From NCBI RefSeq assembly GCF_009391885.1, contig NZ_VZII01000019.1:1-39854 (forward strand): 39,854 bases of DNA, in the 5' to 3' direction. The notes under the pieces are model-generated. The model saw nothing but the letters and a program-made list of their open reading frames with translations. It made no database searches and had not been told where the DNA came from. Numbering within the stretch: the stretch's first letter is position 1; the number at the start of each line of letters is the position of its first letter. The translations under genes were made by a program, and so were the position numbers. Positions 36,758 through 39,854 of this stretch are shown here, in pieces. The DNA is from Pseudomonas sp. MN1F (GTDB taxonomy: Bacteria > Pseudomonadota > Gammaproteobacteria > Pseudomonadales > Pseudomonadaceae).

Positions 36758-38599
36758 TCACTCTCGCTGCGCAAACTCGGTCGCCTCACTGCCATTCGCA
36801 CTCAGCTGGAACACTCGCGCCGGCCGCCCCTGCTCATCGAAGAACACCTGCCCCAACCCCGCGCCATTCCATAACCGCTCCCCGGCCTTGCTGCGGCTGG
36901 GCGTGCGTGGCACGACCTCCATCTGCCGGCGCTTGGTAAACCAGTTCAGCGGTGAGCGTGGCGAGTAAAGCCAGCGGTTGAGCCTGTCCAGCACGTCCAG
37001 CAAGCGCCGTGGGAACTCGTTCTTGATCCCGCTGCTGGTCACCTGCCAGAGATGCGGGCTGCGCTGGCGATGGCGGATCAGCACCTCGTAGACGAACGAA
37101 TAGTGCACATCGCCCGAGAGGATCACGTAGTGCCCTGGCGTGCGCGAATGGCGGAAGATGTTCAGGATCACCTGCGCCGCGCCTCGATGGGCCATCCAGT
37201 TCTCGGCATCCACCAACAACGGGTAGCCCAGCCAGCTGAATATCCGCTGTACGGTTTCGATCAGCTTGACGCCGAAGATCGGTGCCGGTGACACGATGAT
37301 CGCCGAAGGGTGGTCCAGCAACGCCTGTTGCAGCTCGCACAGCGCTTCCCAGTCGAGCAGGCCGGACGGTTTGCCCAGGTCGCTCTCGCTGCGCCAGCGG
37401 CGGGTGCGGGTGTCGAGCACCAGCAGCGGCGGCTCGCTGGGCAGGCTGTACTGCCAGCCCTGGAAGCGCAGCAGCTCACCGATCAGCTCATCCTGCTGGC
37501 GGGGCAGTGTCTGGCACTGCCCGATCAGCCCGTTGCAGCCATCCGGGTCATTGCCCCACGCCTGGCACAGCAGATAGCCCAGCAGCGCATTGCCGATGAT
37601 CCGCCTTGAGAAGGGGTGACCGTAGGCGGTTTCTTCCCACTGTGCCGAGAGATTCCAGTCGTCGGTGATGTCGTGGTCGTCGAAGATCATCAGGCAGGGC
37701 AGGTGGGCCATCACCCGTGCCACGTCGCCCAGGCTGGCGGCGAAGGCCTCGATCAGCGGCAGTTCCTCGCGGTAGCGCGCCTGGTGCTGCAGGCTCAGGC
37801 CAGCCGGCATGCCCAGGTCCGCCAGGCGCCAGGGCGCGGGCGCCCATACCAGCAGGTACATGGCCATGACTTCGGCAAAGGTCACCAGGTGGTTGTCGGC
37901 GTTGCTGGAGGAAAATATCGGCTTGCGCTTGCCGCCGAAGAAGCGTTCACGCAGGGTTTCGTTGCGTGCCTGGGCGGGCAGCAGGTCGGCGCGGTGGTAA
38001 TAGCAGGCCGGATGCCGATAGAGCGCCTGGCTGTCGGCGACCACCGCGCCTTCCAGCGCTTCGTCGAACAGCCCCAGGCGCTCGATCAGCGAATGAATGG
38101 CACGTAGCATCGGGCCGGCGACGTCGTCGGCATAAACCTGGTCGCCGGTCATCAACAGCACGGCGGGGCGGTCTTCCGGTCGTGGGCAGGCCTGCAGCAA
38201 ACGGTCGGCGCAGAGCAGGCCGTCGGCGGCGGAGTGATGCGGTTTGCGACAGGAACCGTGCAGCAGCTGGTCGAGGCGGTCGCGCAGCACAAGGGTGGGG
38301 CGTGGGCTGCCGGGGTAGAGCAAGTGCGGGGCCCAGTCGGCAATGCCCCGGCCGTCGATCAGCAGGTCGTACGCGATGGCGACGTTTCGCGGCAGGGGCT
38401 CGGCGAAGTGGATGTCCAGCAGGTGAATAAAGGCATGCTGGCCGACGGCAACGACCTGGCAATCGACCTTGCTGGTGCCGTCGAGGATGAATTCGGGTTG
38501 CAGGGGTTGGCTGCCAACCAGCCAGATGGCCAGCCTTTGCGGCTCCAGGCGGCGCAGTACCGGGCCGGCGAGCACGAGGGGCAATGGGGATGAGGTCAT
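36758..38599 (-). CDS. PhoD-like metallophosphatase family protein, no signal peptide
   Basis: 613 residues. The metallo-dependent phosphatase core shows GDQVYADD at 152-159, FDDHD at 306-310 (with ITDDWN following) and SGDVH with G496 to H499, the metal ligands of the PhoD family. An HGSCRKP motif (114-120) precedes them, as in PhoD proteins. Classical PhoD is a Tat-exported alkaline phosphatase/phosphodiesterase, but this one begins MTSSPLPLVLAGPVLRRLEP with no Tat or Sec signal, so it is probably cytosolic. An extra C-terminal region (about 540-613, Arg-rich) lies beyond the core. The substrate is unknown. It lies downstream of tal on the same strand, but a terminator separates the two. 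Confidence 0.88.
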   Translation of the reverse strand: MTSSPLPLVLAGPVLRRLEPQRLAIWLVGSQPLQPEFILDGTSKVDCQVVAVGQHAFIHLLDIHFAEPLPRNVAIAYDLLIDGRGIADWAPHLLYPGSPRPTLVLRDRLDQLLHGSCRKPHHSAADGLLCADRLLQACPRPEDRPAVLLMTGDQVYADDVAGPMLRAIHSLIERLGLFDEALEGAVVADSQALYRHPACYYHRADLLPAQARNETLRERFFGGKRKPIFSSSNADNHLVTFAEVMAMYLLVWAPAPWRLADLGMPAGLSLQHQARYREELPLIEAFAASLGDVARVMAHLPCLMIFDDHDITDDWNLSAQWEETAYGHPFSRRIIGNALLGYLLCQAWGNDPDGCNGLIGQCQTLPRQQDELIGELLRFQGWQYSLPSEPPLLVLDTRTRRWRSESDLGKPSGLLDWEALCELQQALLDHPSAIIVSPAPIFGVKLIETVQRIFSWLGYPLLVDAENWMAHRGAAQVILNIFRHSRTPGHYVILSGDVHYSFVYEVLIRHRQRSPHLWQVTSSGIKNEFPRRLLDVLDRLNRWLYSPRSPLNWFTKRRQMEVVPRTPSRSKAGERLWNGAGLGQVFFDEQGRPARVFQLSANGSEATEFAQRE

Positions 38600-38644
38600 T
38601 TTGCCTTTAGGTTCAGGACGCGTTCACAGCCCGCTGAAACGAAA

Positions 38645-38675
38645 CGGGCGGAAAATGCTGAACATTTCCCGCCCG
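38645..38675 (-). terminator. Terminator after tal (minus strand)
   Basis: On the minus strand CGGGCGGGAAATG pairs with CATTTTCCGCCCG (one G-U pair) around TTCAG, followed by TTTCGTTT. It lies 20 bases past the tal stop. Confidence 0.8.
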
Positions 38676-38695
38676 CCTGGCAAACCTTAGATGTA

Positions 38696-39622
38696 TCAGG
38701 CTTTTTCAGCCATCAACTTCTCGAGTTTTTCCTGATCCCGGGCAAACTGGCGAATACCTTCTGCCAGCTTCTCGGTGCCCATGGCATCTTCGTTCATCGC
38801 CCAGCGGAACTGGCTTTCGTTCAGCACCTGTTTGGCTTCACCGGCATTGCCCGGCTTGAGCATCCGCGGCAGCTCGCCCTGGTCGCTGCCCAGCTTGTCC
38901 AGCAGGTCCGGGCTGATGGTCAGGCGATCGCAGCCGGCCAGTTGTTCGATCTGGCCGAGATTGCGGAAGCTGGCGCCCATGACCACGGTGTCGTAGCCAT
39001 TGGCCTTGTAGTAGTTGTAGATGCGCGTGACCGACTGTACGCCTGGGTCTTCGGCGCCGACGTATTCCTGGCCGGTGCTCTTCTTGTACCAGTCGTAGAT
39101 ACGGCCCACGAACGGCGAAATCAGGAACACGCCAGCATCGGCGCAGGCCTGGGCCTGGGCGAAGGAGAACAGCAGGGTGAGGTTGGTCTGGATGCCTTCC
39201 TTTTCCAGCTTCTCGGCGGCACGGATGCCTTCCCAGGTGGAGGCCAGCTTGATCAGCACGCGGTCTTTCGACACCCCTGCCGCTTCGTATAGGCCGATCA
39301 GCTGGCGTGCCTTGTTCAGCAGTGCTGGCTCATCGAACGACAGGCGCGCATCCACCTCGGTGGAGATGCGCCCCGGAATGACCTTGAGAATGCCCGCGCC
39401 CACGGCCACGGCGAACTGGTCGCAGGCCAGGTCGACATTGCCCTTGGCATCGGCCTTCACCTGCTTGAGCAGTTCGGCATAGCCCGGGATGGCGGCGGCC
39501 TTGAGCAGCAGGGACGGGTTGGTGGTGGCATCGACCGGTTTGAGACGGGTGATGGCATCCAGGTCCCCGGTGTCGGCAACCACGGTGGTGAACTGCTTGA
39601 GTTGTTCCAGCTTGGAGGTCAT
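38696..39622 (-). CDS. tal: Transaldolase
   Basis: 308 residues from the ATG at 39622; upstream in-frame starts lack family sequence. It transfers a dihydroxyacetone unit between sugar phosphates in the non-oxidative pentose phosphate pathway. The Schiff-base lysine is K125 in [12 protein letters not shown] (K132 in E. coli), with D17 in VVADTGD, N35 in [12 protein letters not shown], and [14 protein letters not shown] and ISPFVGRI downstream. It is a type 1 TalB-like enzyme, cytoplasmic. It is upstream of the PhoD-like gene with its own terminator, and no further gene is seen between it and the right edge. Confidence 0.97.
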   Translation of the reverse strand: MTSKLEQLKQFTTVVADTGDLDAITRLKPVDATTNPSLLLKAAAIPGYAELLKQVKADAKGNVDLACDQFAVAVGAGILKVIPGRISTEVDARLSFDEPALLNKARQLIGLYEAAGVSKDRVLIKLASTWEGIRAAEKLEKEGIQTNLTLLFSFAQAQACADAGVFLISPFVGRIYDWYKKSTGQEYVGAEDPGVQSVTRIYNYYKANGYDTVVMGASFRNLGQIEQLAGCDRLTISPDLLDKLGSDQGELPRMLKPGNAGEAKQVLNESQFRWAMNEDAMGTEKLAEGIRQFARDQEKLEKLMAEKA

Positions 39623-39788
39623 GGGCGTGCTCTGTCCTGTGCGTTTACTCGACATTACCCGAGGCCCGACGGGCGCTCAAGAGGCCAGTGGGGTGGGGCA
39701 GGATTGCCTAAGGTGATGATTCGAGTCAGGAGCTGGCGTGAGGTTCCCTGGGGGTTCGCCTTGAGTGTTTTGGCGCCTGTGAGATCGA

Positions 39789-39830
39789 GCGCCGCCCGCG
39801 CGGCGCATCGCGAGCAAGCTCGCTCCTACA
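39789..39830. repeat. REP-like element, GCGAGC stem variant, with adjacent GC hairpin
   Basis: Stem GCGAGC (39810-39815) with GCTCGC (39818-39823), then TCCTACA; read on the minus strand it begins TGTAGGAGCGAGCTTGCTCG. Next to it, GCGCCGC (39789-39795) pairs with GCGGCGC (39800-39806). The rest of 39623-39854 shows no gene. Confidence 0.75.
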
Positions 39831-39854
39831 TCTGTTTCGGGCCAGTCTCTCCTG

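Overview
The window looks like ordinary chromosomal core sequence from a fluorescent pseudomonad, most likely the Pseudomonas putida group. The grounds are: high GC with codon use to match; PsrA, LexA and SulA of Pseudomonas type; palindromic elements resembling the P. putida REP repeat (flank TGTAGGAGCG, stem, CGCGAA); and gene order that, from memory, follows the P. aeruginosa PAO1 blocks PA3014-PA2986 and PA2805-PA2796. No insertion sequence, phage gene, CRISPR array, tRNA or rRNA was seen. This rests on reading the sequence and remembered synteny, not on a search.

Layout. 1-1000: a universal stress protein cut by the left edge and a small membrane-anchored unknown. 1.4-4.8 kb: fadBA beta-oxidation operon. 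4.9-8.7 kb: DUF1653 protein, topA, and two small pseudomonad unknowns. 8.8-9.9 kb: lexA-sulA SOS operon (minus) with two LexA boxes. 10.0-12.4 kb: psrA, a YkuD-type L,D-transpeptidase-like gene and nagZ. 12.4-19.8 kb: minus-strand operon mfd, csiV-like, SNF2/SWIM helicase. 20.0-24.1 kb: an N-terminally extended GAPDH, apbE and sthA. 24.2-25.5 kb: glycerophosphodiester phosphodiesterase and a degenerate PilZ protein. 25.6-28.8 kb: lolCDE. 28.9-31.6 kb: a copper-type two-component pair divergent from a Met/His-rich cupredoxin. 31.7-33.5 kb: queF, DUF4404, and a HAD-like protein that has lost its catalytic aspartates. 33.7-36.7 kb: mlaA, a canonical PilZ protein, and an RssB/RssC-like response-regulator phosphatase with a STAS partner. 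36.8-39.6 kb: a cytosolic PhoD-like phosphatase and transaldolase.

How the parts connect. PsrA, a TetR-family fatty-acid sensor, is encoded 6-9 kb from fadBA. Its own promoter carries two PsrA palindromes that share one base, and a weaker element with the same 27-bp geometry lies upstream of fadB, so the window probably holds both regulator and target. The SOS repressor and its division inhibitor form one autoregulated unit. GAPDH, ApbE and SthA form a redox-cofactor neighbourhood, but no Nqr genes sit beside ApbE here. NagZ with the transpeptidase-like gene, Mfd with the helicase, and the Lol and Mla proteins are housekeeping envelope and DNA functions.

I found no clearly new multi-gene system. 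The leads most worth following are the paired PsrA operators, the signal-less transpeptidase in the psrA-nagZ cluster, the SNF2 helicase tied to mfd, the RssB/RssC partner switch lacking a visible kinase, the pseudo-HAD protein, and the orphan ApbE.
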